A stretch of 64,000 nucleotides of DNA. Source: Arthrobacter sp. CDRTa11 (GTDB lineage Bacteria; Actinomycetota; Actinomycetes; Actinomycetales; Micrococcaceae). The notes below the pieces were generated by a model. That model was not told where the DNA came from. It saw nothing but the letters and a program-made list of their open reading frames with translations, and did not search any database. Positions 42,237-50,818 of the stretch are shown here, in pieces. The stretch's first letter is position 1, and the number at the start of each line of letters is the position of its first letter. The translations under genes were made by a program, and so were the position numbers. The stretch is from the NCBI RefSeq assembly GCF_026427775.1, contig NZ_CP044532.1, positions 4,898,001 to 4,962,000 of the forward strand. The letters are read 5' to 3'.

Positions 42237-43259
42237 TTAGGAAGCCGTGGGTTCAGTTGATTTTTTCAACGTTTGTGAGGGTGCCTCGCCAAAAGTCTTC
42301 GCATAGTGGATAGCGAACCGGCCTGCGTGCGGGAACCCCCAGCGTGCGGCGACATCCCCCACGCGGGTGGAAGGCCTGGCCGAGATGAGCTCGCTGCGGA
42401 CGCGGCGGAGGCGGATGCTGCGCAAATGGTCCATGGGCGTGGTGTCGAGGTGCTTCCGGAACCCCAGCTGGAGCGCCCGCGGGCTGACAAAGGCGTCGGC
42501 TGCCAAGGCTTCCAGGGTGATGGGCAAATGGGCGTTGGATTCCATGAAGTCAATTGCCCGCCGAACGGCTGCAGATCCCACCGCCTCCGCATCACCGGCC
42601 AGTTCTTCGCTGAAGTTGTTGGGAGCCGACAGGAGCAATCCCCGCACGGCGTACTGGACGGCGGCGTGTGCCATCAGCGGCGAACTCAGGAGAGAGTCGG
42701 GATTGCTCACGCCGGCAATCAGCAGTTCGACGGCGGCACGCCACTCCTTACCCCGGTGGGAGGTCAGGTCAAAGGAGCCTTCAAAGGCAAGCTCCTTTTC
42801 GGCTGAGCGCCCCAGGAGCGCTTCGAGTTCCTGATGCATCAGGGACGTGGGGATCTTCAGCCCAAGCAGCTGCGTCGGTTCCGACCAGCCCTGGAGGGTG
42901 GTGGGCCCCACAGGACCGTGGATGGCGGCAAGGGAGGGGCTGCCCAGCACCACACTGTTGCCCTGGGAAAACTTCATCCGGCCAAACCGGGGGAAATTGA
43001 CCTGGTAGGCGGTCTCCAAATCGCCCGTGGAGATCTTCATCGGAGTCCCGTATTCCAGCAGGCCCAGGGTCACGCCCTCGAGGGTTATGCCCTTGGTGCG
43101 CCATTGAAAATCCTCAGCCGAACGGCCCATGTCCAAGTGGTGGGGGTAGTAGACCTTGCCACCGATGTCCAGTGCCTCGTCGGGGATTTTGCTCTGGATG
43201 GCAAAACGGCCAAGCGCCTCGGCGGAGGCGTCAGCTGCAGAAACGCCGGTGGCTCGCAT
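42237..43259 (-). CDS. AraC-family regulator
   Basis: The 340-residue protein has an N-terminal AraC_binding_2-like sensor domain (VTLGLLEYGTPMKISTGDLETAYQVNFP and a LGSPSLAAIHGPVGPTTLQGW segment) and a C-terminal AraC HTH pair at about residues 235-330: RAIDFMESNAHLPITLEALAADAFVSPRALQLGFRKHLDTTPMDHLRSIRLRRVRSEL. It is likely an activator of the aldehyde/alcohol dehydrogenase genes downstream and perhaps of the divergent hydroxycinnamate-type operon. The start ATG at 43259 gives the standard length. The effector is unknown; an aromatic acid or alcohol fits the context. Confidence 0.88.
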   Translation of the reverse strand: MRATGVSAADASAEALGRFAIQSKIPDEALDIGGKVYYPHHLDMGRSAEDFQWRTKGITLEGVTLGLLEYGTPMKISTGDLETAYQVNFPRFGRMKFSQGNSVVLGSPSLAAIHGPVGPTTLQGWSEPTQLLGLKIPTSLMHQELEALLGRSAEKELAFEGSFDLTSHRGKEWRAAVELLIAGVSNPDSLLSSPLMAHAAVQYAVRGLLLSAPNNFSEELAGDAEAVGSAAVRRAIDFMESNAHLPITLEALAADAFVSPRALQLGFRKHLDTTPMDHLRSIRLRRVRSELISARPSTRVGDVAARWGFPHAGRFAIHYAKTFGEAPSQTLKKSTEPTAS

Positions 43260-43321
43260 ACGTCAACTAGAGCACGGGCATGGAAAGTCGAACAAGTGGT
43301 ACCAGGCAACAGAATTAATCG

Positions 43322-43350
43322 TTGACTTTTACAACAATATGGATTCTCAT
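43322..43350 (+). promoter_or_regulatory. Candidate promoter of the hydroxycinnamate-type operon
   Basis: TTGACT (43322) and TCTCAT (43345), spaced by 17 bp, precede the SDR start by 65 bp. The region between the AraC gene and this operon also holds GTCAAC/GTTGAC arms at 43262 and 43321. Confidence 0.35.
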
Positions 43351-43414
43351 TGATATGAGCACAGCAGTTATGCCAAAGAGCATGCTGCGTACGTCAGCGA
43401 GCAAAGGAGCAACC

Positions 43415-44353
43415 ATGAGCCTGTCAGGCAAAGTAGCAATCGTCACCGGAAGCGGACGGGGATTGGGCCTGGCCTACGCCCGGGAACTGGCACGCCAGGG
43501 CGCCGCCGTGGTCATCAATGATGTGGATTCCGATGTAGCTGCTGATGCAGTCCGGACCATCGAGGCCGACGGCGGACGGGCCGTTTCCGTCGTCGCCCCC
43601 GTGGGCAGCACGGATGTTGCAAAGCAACTGGTCGCCAAAGCTGTGGAGGCCTTTGGCCGGCTGGACATCCTGGTCACCAACGCCGGGATCCTGCGGGACA
43701 AGTCACTGCTGAAGATGACGGACGAGGACTTTGACCTGGTGATCAATGTCCACCTGAAGGGGACGTTCACCTGCGTCCGGGAGGCCTTCGCGTACTTCAA
43801 GGAAAACAACATCCCGGGCCGGATTATCACGATCGGTTCGCCCACCGGTCAGCGCGGCAACTTCGGCCAGACCAATTACGCTGCGGCGAAGGCCGGGATT
43901 GTGGGCATGGTCCGCACCTGGGCGCTGGAGATGAAGAAGGCCGGCGTGACTGTGAACTGCGTGATTCCGGTGGCTGCCACCGCGATGACTAAAACAGTCC
44001 CGTATTTCCAAAAGGCTGTGGAAGCGGACGAGCGCGGCGAAGCCATGCCGTCCTTCTTCCGCCACGACCTAGGTTTCGGAACGGCCGACGACGTCGCCGG
44101 GCTGGTTGCCTTCCTCGCCTCGGACGAGGCCGCCAACATCACCGGCCAGGCCATCGGCGCCGGCGGTGACCGGTTGCAGGTCTGGACCCACCCGGTAGCG
44201 GCCACCACCGAATACCTCGAGGGCGGCTGGAGCTACGACGCCCTCCACGACAACGCCGCATCCCTCTTCAGCCCGGACACCCTGCAGAGTTACGGCGAGG
44301 AATTCCTCCCGCTGCCCGAGGAACTGCAGCCCTCGCAAGCACAGGCCCGCTGA
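43415..44353 (+). CDS. SDR, 3-hydroxyacyl-CoA dehydrogenase-like
   Basis: The 312-residue short-chain dehydrogenase has TGSGRGLGLAYARELARQGA (cofactor), NAGILRDKS, the serine in TIGSPTGQRG and NYAAAKAG (Tyr/Lys). It resembles the dehydrogenase domain of multifunctional peroxisomal enzymes, and has a C-terminal extension of about 50 residues (YLEGGWSYDALHDNAAS). In the proposed pathway it oxidises a beta-hydroxyacyl-CoA to the beta-keto form, as CouN does for hydroxycinnamate catabolism. The ATG at 43415 follows AAAGGAGCAACC; upstream in-frame ATGs lack a ribosome site. The next gene starts 2 bp after the stop. Confidence 0.88.
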   Translation: MSLSGKVAIVTGSGRGLGLAYARELARQGAAVVINDVDSDVAADAVRTIEADGGRAVSVVAPVGSTDVAKQLVAKAVEAFGRLDILVTNAGILRDKSLLKMTDEDFDLVINVHLKGTFTCVREAFAYFKENNIPGRIITIGSPTGQRGNFGQTNYAAAKAGIVGMVRTWALEMKKAGVTVNCVIPVAATAMTKTVPYFQKAVEADERGEAMPSFFRHDLGFGTADDVAGLVAFLASDEAANITGQAIGAGGDRLQVWTHPVAATTEYLEGGWSYDALHDNAASLFSPDTLQSYGEEFLPLPEELQPSQAQAR

Positions 44354-44355
44354 CC

Positions 44356-45240
44356 ATGGCACGCTACGAACTGGGCATCGATGCCGCCACGCTGGACGCG
44401 ATCGACATGCACGTCCATCTCGAGGTGGACAGCTGCGGCCACGGGTCCCTCCCGGACGCGCTGACCGAGGCCTCGGCGAAGTACTTCAAGGCCGAGGACC
44501 GCACCCCGTCCCTAGACCGCATCGCCGAGGTGTACCGCGAACTGAACATGGCCGCAGTCGTCTTCACCGTGGACGCCCGCACCCAGCTCAAGCACGAACC
44601 CAACAGCATCCCGGAACTGATCGCCGGCGCAGCCCGGAACAATGACGTCCTGATCCCGTTCGGCAGCGTTGACCCGCGCACCGGCGAGGACGCAATCGCC
44701 GGAGCCAAGCACCAGGCCATCGAACTCGGTGCCCGCGGCTTCAAGTTCCACCCGTCCCTGCAGGGCTTCGACCCCTCCAACGAACGCTTCTACCCGCTCT
44801 GGGAAACCCTGCAGGAACTCGGCCTGCCGGCCATCTTCCACACCGGCCAGAACGGCATGGGCGCCGGCCTTCCCGGCGGCTACGGCATCAAACTGGCCTA
44901 CTCCAACCCGCTGCTGCTGGACGCCGTTGCCGCGGACTTCCCGGAACTGCAGATCATCATGGCCCACCCCTCCGTGCCCTGGCAGGACGAAGCCAACTCC
45001 ATCGCCACCCACAAGGCAAACGTCTTCATCGACCTCTCCGGCTGGTCACCAAAGTACTTCCCGGAATCCCTCGTCCGCCTGTCCAACTCTGTACTGCAGG
45101 ACAAGGTCCTCTTCGGCACCGACTTCCCGCTCATCACCCCACAAAAATGGCTGGGTGCTTTTGCGGACCTGCCACTCAAAGACGAGGTCCGCCCCAAAAT
45201 CCTCAAACACAACGCCATCCGCCTGCTTGGACTAAATTGA
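44356..45240 (+). CDS. Amidohydrolase-2 family hydrolase, possible beta-ketoacyl-CoA hydrolase
   Basis: The 294-residue protein has IDMHVHLEVDS (HxH), GARGFKFHPSLQGFDP, IFHTGQNGMGAG, IIMAHPSVPWQDE and LFGTDFPLI, the metal-binding pattern of ACMSD/amidohydrolase-2 enzymes. Homologues in hydroxycinnamate clusters (CouO in Rhodococcus, PhdC in Corynebacterium) hydrolyse aryl beta-ketoacyl-CoA to a benzoate and acetyl-CoA. That specific role is inferred from the SDR, MaoC and ligase genes alongside. It starts 2 bp after the SDR gene. Codon use is strongly C-ending. Confidence 0.85.
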   Translation: MARYELGIDAATLDAIDMHVHLEVDSCGHGSLPDALTEASAKYFKAEDRTPSLDRIAEVYRELNMAAVVFTVDARTQLKHEPNSIPELIAGAARNNDVLIPFGSVDPRTGEDAIAGAKHQAIELGARGFKFHPSLQGFDPSNERFYPLWETLQELGLPAIFHTGQNGMGAGLPGGYGIKLAYSNPLLLDAVAADFPELQIIMAHPSVPWQDEANSIATHKANVFIDLSGWSPKYFPESLVRLSNSVLQDKVLFGTDFPLITPQKWLGAFADLPLKDEVRPKILKHNAIRLLGLN

Positions 45241-45319
45241 CCGGGCCAGGCAGCTGACCTCTTCATCTTTAGTCCTTCTCCACATAATCCCTAAACATCA
45301 GAAGCACAGGAGCCCACCA

Positions 45320-45775
45320 ATGCCCAACCTCGTCGTCGACTTCGACAAACTGCTCACGCTCACCGGCACGGACCTCGGATTCACCGAGTACCGGGAAATT
45401 ACCCAGGAACAGATCAATAAGTTCGCCGAGGCCACCGGGGACGACCAGTGGATCCACGTGGATCCCGAGCGCGCCAAGGACGGGCCGTTCGGCGCCCCGA
45501 TCGCGCACGGCTTCCTTACGCTCTCGCTCATCATCCCCTTCTGGGGCGAGCTGTTCGACGTCGAGAACGTCACCACCAAGGTGAACTATGGGCTTGATAA
45601 GGTCCGCTTCACCTCGCCCGTAAAGGTGGGCTCACGGATCCGCATGCAAGCCACTATCGCCGACGTCACCGAGGTTAAGGGCGGAGCCCAGATCAAAGTG
45701 GCCAACACCATCCACATCGAAGGCCAGGAACGCCCCGCCGTGGTGGCTGAGTTCCTCGCCCGCTTCTACATCTAG
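45320..45775 (+). CDS. MaoC-like enoyl-CoA hydratase
   Basis: The 151-residue hot-dog-fold protein has the MaoC/hydratase-2 motif: FAEATGDDQWIHVDPERAKDGPFGAPIAHGFLTLSL, with the catalytic Asp/His pair (DDQWIHVD and IAHGF). It hydrates an enoyl-CoA to a beta-hydroxyacyl-CoA, here predicted to act on a cinnamoyl-CoA. The ATG at 45320 has ACAGGAG upstream. It sits between hydrolase and ligase on the same strand, 80 bp after the hydrolase stop. Confidence 0.9.
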   Translation: MPNLVVDFDKLLTLTGTDLGFTEYREITQEQINKFAEATGDDQWIHVDPERAKDGPFGAPIAHGFLTLSLIIPFWGELFDVENVTTKVNYGLDKVRFTSPVKVGSRIRMQATIADVTEVKGGAQIKVANTIHIEGQERPAVVAEFLARFYI

Positions 45776-45868
45776 CTTCCTCCCACCTCCTGGCGTCCCA
45801 CCCCGGACTCGCTTCCCGGGTCCAAGCCAGTCAGAACGGACTAGTCTCACAGATAGGAAGGATTCGCC

Positions 45869-47440
45869 GTGGAAAACTTTGGCTCGTGGCTGCAGCGTCG
45901 CCGCCCCAAGTCCGGCACCAAGACAGCACTGATCAGCGGTGACCGGGAAGTGAGCTACGACCAACTCGCGGACCGCAGCATCAGGCTGGCCAACGCCTTA
46001 CGGGACCGCGGAGTGGCCAGGGGAGACAGGGTTGCCTACCTCGGTGAGAACCATCCGTCCTTCCTGGAAACCCTCTTTGCCTGTGGCCTGCTGGGGGCCG
46101 TGTTCGTCCCCGTCAACACCCGGCTGGCACCGCCCGAGATCCAGTTCCAGCTCCAGGACTGCGATGCCGCGTGCCTGGTCCATTCCAGCAGCTTGGACGG
46201 ACTGGCCATCAGTGGCGCAACGGGTACTCCGGTGGCCCGGCGCATCATTGTCCAAGACGCAACGGGAACAGGAGCCACTGAATTCAACACCGAACAGGGC
46301 ACGACGGTGGTGGAGGATTTCGAGGCCGCCGTCGCGTCCGGCGCGGCCGAGTTTTCGGACGAGCAAGTGGGTCTCGACGACGGCGCCATGATCCTCTACA
46401 CGTCCGGAACCACGGGACGGCCCAAGGGGGCGCTCCTGACGCACGGGAACATTGTCTGGAATTGCCTCAACGTGGTGGTGGACTTTGATTTCGCGTCTAC
46501 GGACGTGGTGCTGATCATCTCGCCGATGTTCCATGTTGCGTCCCTGAACATGGGCGTGCTGCCAACCCTGCTGAAGGGCGGGACCGTTGTTCTGGAGGCG
46601 AAGTTCAATCCCCAGAGGACGCTGGAACTGATCGAAAAGCACCATGCCACCACCATGAGCGGTGTCCCCACCACGTACCAGATGCTGTGCGAGCACCCGG
46701 ATTGGGAGGGAACCGACCTATCTTCGCTCAACAAACTTACGTGCGGCGGCTCCGCTGTTCCCCTGCGGATCCTGGAAGCTTATGAAAAGCGTGGCCTTGT
46801 TCTTTCCAACGGCTACGGCATGACCGAAACAGCGCCTGGAGCCACCACGCTTCCGGCCGCCCGTTCCCGGGAAAAGGCCGGCTCGTCGGGGCTTCCGCAT
46901 TTCTTCACTGACGTCCGCATTGCGGACTTTGACGGCACTTTGGCTGCTCCCGGCGCAGTGGGTGAGATCCAGGTAAAAGGCCCCAACGTGATCCGGCAGT
47001 ACTGGAACCAGCCCGAGGCAACAGCGGAATCCTACGCCCCCGGCGGATGGTTCAAGTCCGGGGATATGGGCTACAAGGACGACGACGGGTTTGTGTTTGT
47101 CTCGGACCGGCTCAAGGACATGATCATCTCCGGCGGCGAGAACATCTATCCGGCGGAAGTGGAACAGGTCATCGCGGAGCTGGAGGCCGTGGAGGGCGTT
47201 GCTGTGATTGGTGTGCCGGACGAGAAGTGGGGCGAGGTGCCGCGGGCCGTGGTGCTGCTCCGCGAGGGCATGCAGCTGACCGAAGAGGAGCTTCGGGCGC
47301 ACCTTGAGGGCCGGCTGGCGCGCTACAAGATCCCCAAATCCGTGGTGTTCGTGGACGAGATGCCGCGGACGGCAAGCGGCAAGATCAGGAAGGCCGAGCT
47401 TCGAAGGACCAGCGGAGCCCAGCCCTCCGGCCGGGCCTGA
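45869..47440 (+). CDS. AMP-forming acyl-CoA ligase
   Basis: The 523-residue ANL-superfamily enzyme has the P-loop ILYTSGTTGRPKGALLTHGN, SNGYGMTETAPGA, the aspartate in FKSGDMGYKDDDGFVFVSDRLKDMIISGGENIYPAEVE and the C-terminal lysine motif PRTASGKIRKAEL. It activates a carboxylic acid to its CoA ester with ATP; its place with SDR, MaoC and hydrolase genes suggests a cinnamic-acid type substrate (a CouL/PhdA counterpart), although fatty acids are possible. GTG at 45869, preceded by AGGAAGGATT, is used. It is the last gene of the operon, convergent with gluQ. Confidence 0.92.
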   Translation: MENFGSWLQRRRPKSGTKTALISGDREVSYDQLADRSIRLANALRDRGVARGDRVAYLGENHPSFLETLFACGLLGAVFVPVNTRLAPPEIQFQLQDCDAACLVHSSSLDGLAISGATGTPVARRIIVQDATGTGATEFNTEQGTTVVEDFEAAVASGAAEFSDEQVGLDDGAMILYTSGTTGRPKGALLTHGNIVWNCLNVVVDFDFASTDVVLIISPMFHVASLNMGVLPTLLKGGTVVLEAKFNPQRTLELIEKHHATTMSGVPTTYQMLCEHPDWEGTDLSSLNKLTCGGSAVPLRILEAYEKRGLVLSNGYGMTETAPGATTLPAARSREKAGSSGLPHFFTDVRIADFDGTLAAPGAVGEIQVKGPNVIRQYWNQPEATAESYAPGGWFKSGDMGYKDDDGFVFVSDRLKDMIISGGENIYPAEVEQVIAELEAVEGVAVIGVPDEKWGEVPRAVVLLREGMQLTEEELRAHLEGRLARYKIPKSVVFVDEMPRTASGKIRKAELRRTSGAQPSGRA

Positions 47441-47476
47441 GCCCAGGAACGCACACGCTGGAGCGCTGCCGCCGCC

Positions 47477-48373
47477 TCACTGCAGCCTGCCAGGGTAGCC
47501 GGGCCACACCCACGATTCGCGGGGCAGCCCCTCTGGCCGGAAGACCGCCAGCGCCTGCTCCAGGGTTCCGGCCGGCAGGCCCAGGGACTGCAACAGCACG
47601 TCCCGCACCGCGGGCGCGGACACTCCTGCGAGCGCGAGGTCGGCCAGCGTGACGGCACCGTCGCGCTTGGCCAGCCGGACGCCGTCGGAATTCACCACCA
47701 GCGGGACGTGCGCATATTCCGGAACCGGTATGTCCAGCAGCGAGGCCAGGTACGCCTGCCTGGGGGTGGACGCCAGCAGATCGTCCCCGCGGACCACCTG
47801 GTCAATCCCCTGCGCGGCGTCGTCCACCACCACCGCCAGGTTGTACGCCGTCACGCCGTCGTTGCGGCGCAGCACAAAGTCGTCCACCACTCCCGTGAAC
47901 TCACCGTGCAGGATGTCCCGCACGGTGTACTCCGCCGTGTCCGAACGCAGCCTGATGGCAGCCGGCCGGGTGGATCTCTTGAACTCAAGCTCGGCAGGGT
48001 CAAGGTTCCGGCAGGTGCCTGGATAGGCACCCTGGGGCGCGTGCGGAGCTGACGGCGCCTCCTGGATTTCCCGGCGCGTGCAGAAGCATTCATACGTCCG
48101 GCCGGCATCAGCCAGCCTGCTGATCGCCGCGGCGTACAGCCCTCCGCGGTCCGTCTGGCGTACGACGGCGCCGTCCCACCTCACGCCGATAGCCGCCAGA
48201 TCGCGGAGCTGCTCCGCCTCCGCACCGGCCCGGGCGCGGTCCAGGTCCTCCACGCGCAACAGGAAGTTCCGGCCCGTGGACCTGGCAAACAGCCAGGCAA
48301 GGATGGCTGTCCGAAGGTTGCCAACATGCAGTTCACCGGAAGGGCTCGGGGCGAAGCGGCCGGCGGAAGTCAT
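47477..48373 (-). CDS. gluQ: Glutamyl-Q tRNA(Asp) synthetase
   Basis: The 298-residue protein is a truncated glutamyl-tRNA synthetase lacking the anticodon-binding domain. It has RFAPSPSGELHVGNLRTA (HIGH-like), the KRDG signature in VRLAKRDGAV and CFCTRREIQ, a partial zinc-binding cysteine pair, later CRNLDP. GluQ/YadB ligates glutamate to the queuosine base of tRNA-Asp. Zinc-ligand spacing looks normal. The ATG is at 48373. It stands alone, convergent with the ligase gene and separated from the next gene by a structured region. Confidence 0.9.
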   Translation of the reverse strand: MTSAGRFAPSPSGELHVGNLRTAILAWLFARSTGRNFLLRVEDLDRARAGAEAEQLRDLAAIGVRWDGAVVRQTDRGGLYAAAISRLADAGRTYECFCTRREIQEAPSAPHAPQGAYPGTCRNLDPAELEFKRSTRPAAIRLRSDTAEYTVRDILHGEFTGVVDDFVLRRNDGVTAYNLAVVVDDAAQGIDQVVRGDDLLASTPRQAYLASLLDIPVPEYAHVPLVVNSDGVRLAKRDGAVTLADLALAGVSAPAVRDVLLQSLGLPAGTLEQALAVFRPEGLPRESWVWPGYPGRLQ

Positions 48374-48455
48374 GGAACAACACTAGGCCGATGAGCGGAC
48401 GGCTGAAGAACGCATGGCTGAAGAACAGGACAGATCTAAAGAGCCGGCACAGCAC

Positions 48456-48514
48456 AAGAGCCCCTCAGCTACCGATGACTTCGGCGGACCGACGTCGGGA
48501 GCTCAGGGGCTCTT
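48456..48514. other. Structured intergenic element: 15-bp arms enclosing two small hairpins
   Basis: AAGAGCCCCTCAGCT (48456-48470) pairs with AGCTCAGGGGCTCTT (48500-48514) with one mismatch. Between the arms lie CCGA/TCGG (48472-48484) and the perfect palindrome CCGACGTCGG (48489-48498), so a three-way junction is possible. It could be a terminator or a structured RNA. The rest of the 48374-48707 gap shows no coding signal. Confidence 0.5.
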
Positions 48515-48758
48515 GCCGTGTGTTTGCAGAATGACCGTGGTGTGAACAAGTGTCAATCAGCGGCGGCCTCCTTGCGGGAAGCGAAGTCCAGGGACCGGGT
48601 GGTGTGCCGGGGTGCCTGTAGCCTGCGGGTTGCGGCGGTAGCCTTTAGCCCTTCTTGCCATTATTTGAGCAGGCACCCTACAGTTGGCACAACCGGCAGA
48701 GCTTTGATTGATCAATCCGACCAATACCTGCCGGGGTGACCGGCAGGAACTGATCAGA

Positions 48759-49217
48759 TTGCAGGAACTGGACGCAACGGACCGGCGGATCCTCAAGGCC
48801 CTGGATGAGGATCCCCGGGTACCCATCATGGTGCTTGCCCAAAAGCTGGGCCTGGCCCGCGGGACTGTGCAGTCGCGCCTGGAGCGGATGACGGCGTCGG
48901 GAGCCCTGCGCCCCAACAGCAGCCGCGTGCTTCCTGCAGCGTTGGGCCGCGGTGTGGCCGCAGCCGTCAGCGCTGAGCTGGACCAGAGCCACCTCAACGA
49001 AGCCATCGCCGCGCTTCGCGAGATCCCCGAGGTCCTGGAGTGCCATGCCCCGGCCGGCGACACCGACCTGCTGATTCGCGTGGTGGCCACCAGCCCCGAT
49101 GACCTCTACCGCGTCTCCGAGGAAATCCGGCTCTGCCCCGGAATCGTGCGGACGTCCACCAGCATGTTCCTGCGCGAAGTCATCCCTTACCGGACCACCG
49201 GACTGCTGAAGGGCTGA
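48759..49217 (+). CDS. Lrp/AsnC-family regulator
   Basis: The protein has an N-terminal HTH at about residues 5-50 (LDATDRRILKALDEDPRVPIMVLAQKLGLARGTVQSRLERM) and a C-terminal RAM domain (VPEVLECHAPAGDTDLLIRVVA-type ligand region, here VLECHAPAGDTDLLIRV). Such proteins control amino-acid metabolism. I chose the TTG at 48759 because AGGAA lies 9 bases upstream and the protein begins just before the usual LDATDRRIL; a TTG at 48708 would add 17 residues. It is followed after 86 bp by the WXG-like gene. Its target is unknown. Confidence 0.85.
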   Translation: MQELDATDRRILKALDEDPRVPIMVLAQKLGLARGTVQSRLERMTASGALRPNSSRVLPAALGRGVAAAVSAELDQSHLNEAIAALREIPEVLECHAPAGDTDLLIRVVATSPDDLYRVSEEIRLCPGIVRTSTSMFLREVIPYRTTGLLKG

Positions 49218-49303
49218 GTTCCGGCTGGCACGGGGAGCTCTCCCCATCGCGGACACCAGCTCAACGCGGCTAGGCTGTCACGGGAATCCACACAGGGGGC
49301 AAC

Positions 49304-50818
49304 ATGGCGGGAACATTCTACGGCGCTGACGTGCCGGCGCTTCGGCAGCTCGCCAAGGAGTTGGCCAGCGGCGCCAGCCGGCTGGACCTGCTGGGCCAGC
49401 AACTCAACGGCTCCGTCACTAACAGCCCCTGGAAAGGGCACGACGGCGACAGGTTCCGCAGCGACTGGAACTCCGGACACCTGAAGGTACTAAAGTCTGC
49501 ATCCGCGGGGCTGGAGCTGGCATCCAGGGCGCTGCTCGCCAACGCTGATGAGCAGGACAAGGCAAGCACCAGCGGCGGGACAGGCAACGGCAGCGGTGCA
49601 GGCGGTTCCGGCGGCGGTGCAGGCAACGGAAGCAACAGTGGGGCCGGGGAGGGCACAGCCCAGGATCTGACCGACACCCTGACCGGCATGACCGCTGAAG
49701 AACGCGCGGACTACCTCAAGAGCGCTGAGTTCAAGCAATGGGCCCTGGATAACCCTGAAGCAGCCAAAACTGCCATGGACGCCGCCGCGGATTCGGGCCT
49801 GATCGATAAAAACTCCAAGGTGTACGGTGACTTCCTGAGCTCGTACTGGAACCAGCGGGCAATGCTCGACATGGGCATCGACCTCTCCGATTGGGACACG
49901 TCCAAGGGCACGGAGCACAACTGGGAGACCATCAGCAAGGTCTACGATTTCTACGGCCAGGCCTACCTCTCCAACCCTGACCTGCAGTGGGCCGGAATGG
50001 CCAACATGATCGGTCCGTCATTCGCGGGCGGGTTCAAGGACATGGCCATGCTTCGGGAGCTCGCCCAACAGATTTCGGACAATCCGGCGTCGGACATCCC
50101 GCTGCCCGTCCTGGACCAGATTGAACAACTGGCGGGGATGACCGACCAGGAAATCCGCTACTACGAAACCAGCATGCTGGATATGAACAAGGAGATCTTC
50201 CTGGACCAGGCCCGCCAGCATCAGGCCTACATGACCGGGGGAATGGACGAGATCAACCGGTTGCGCGATTCGGGCGCAATAGACCCCGGCACCGCCCAGG
50301 AATGGGCCAAAATTGCTTCCGGGGACCCCGAACTGGTCAAGGAGGGCAACACGGCGTTGCTCTTCCGGGAACAAAACGAGATCATCGCGGACGACTACGA
50401 CAACATGCGCAACCATCCTGGCGGGGAAGCCGTGACGTACATGGTGACGCTTGCCGGAGAGCCCTCCATCCCCGGCGCTAAGAGCTACGCCGAGGTGTTC
50501 CCCTACACGTTCGACGTGGAAAGCCCAGGGCCGGAAAACATACCCTTCACCAACTGGGACAACCCCGCCCAATTCCGTACGGACTTCACCACAGGCTTCC
50601 CTGACGGCAATATCGCGGATGCAAACCAGCGGTGGGAACTCATCAGGCAGGACACCCTGCCTGCCTATCAGAACCTCCTGGCCGATGATCCGGCGCGCGC
50701 CGGCCAAATCATCGGTTCGGACTTCAACGACCGGGTGGAGCAACACCGCCCCACCAACAACATCCCCGGCATCATGGACCGCTTCCTGGATGGCTTTAGC
50801 GCGGAGGTTCACCAGTGA
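49304..50818 (+). CDS. WXG100-like secreted protein with a large C-terminal domain
   Basis: The 504-residue product starts with a helical WXG100-like domain (residues about 1-90, with PWKGHDGDRFRSDW giving the central Trp-X-Gly turn), then a Gly/Ser-rich linker (about 88-120, SGGTGNGSGAGG), then about 380 residues of unknown fold. This arrangement is common in type-VII-secreted toxins and effectors of actinobacteria. No catalytic motif was recognised in the C-terminal part, which is acidic and contains YGQAYLSNPDLQWAGMANMIGPSF and IPFTNWDNPAQFRTDF. ATG at 49304 follows AGGGGGCAAC. The stop overlaps the lipoprotein start by 4 bp (GTGA), implying a functional pair. No secretion-apparatus genes are in the window. 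Confidence 0.8.
   Translation: MAGTFYGADVPALRQLAKELASGASRLDLLGQQLNGSVTNSPWKGHDGDRFRSDWNSGHLKVLKSASAGLELASRALLANADEQDKASTSGGTGNGSGAGGSGGGAGNGSNSGAGEGTAQDLTDTLTGMTAEERADYLKSAEFKQWALDNPEAAKTAMDAAADSGLIDKNSKVYGDFLSSYWNQRAMLDMGIDLSDWDTSKGTEHNWETISKVYDFYGQAYLSNPDLQWAGMANMIGPSFAGGFKDMAMLRELAQQISDNPASDIPLPVLDQIEQLAGMTDQEIRYYETSMLDMNKEIFLDQARQHQAYMTGGMDEINRLRDSGAIDPGTAQEWAKIASGDPELVKEGNTALLFREQNEIIADDYDNMRNHPGGEAVTYMVTLAGEPSIPGAKSYAEVFPYTFDVESPGPENIPFTNWDNPAQFRTDFTTGFPDGNIADANQRWELIRQDTLPAYQNLLADDPARAGQIIGSDFNDRVEQHRPTNNIPGIMDRFLDGFSAEVHQ

Noticed and set aside
45288..45299. Half of the AAACATC operator upstream of the MaoC gene
   Set aside because: Only one arm is present (AAACATCAGAAG), inside an operon, so it is probably chance.
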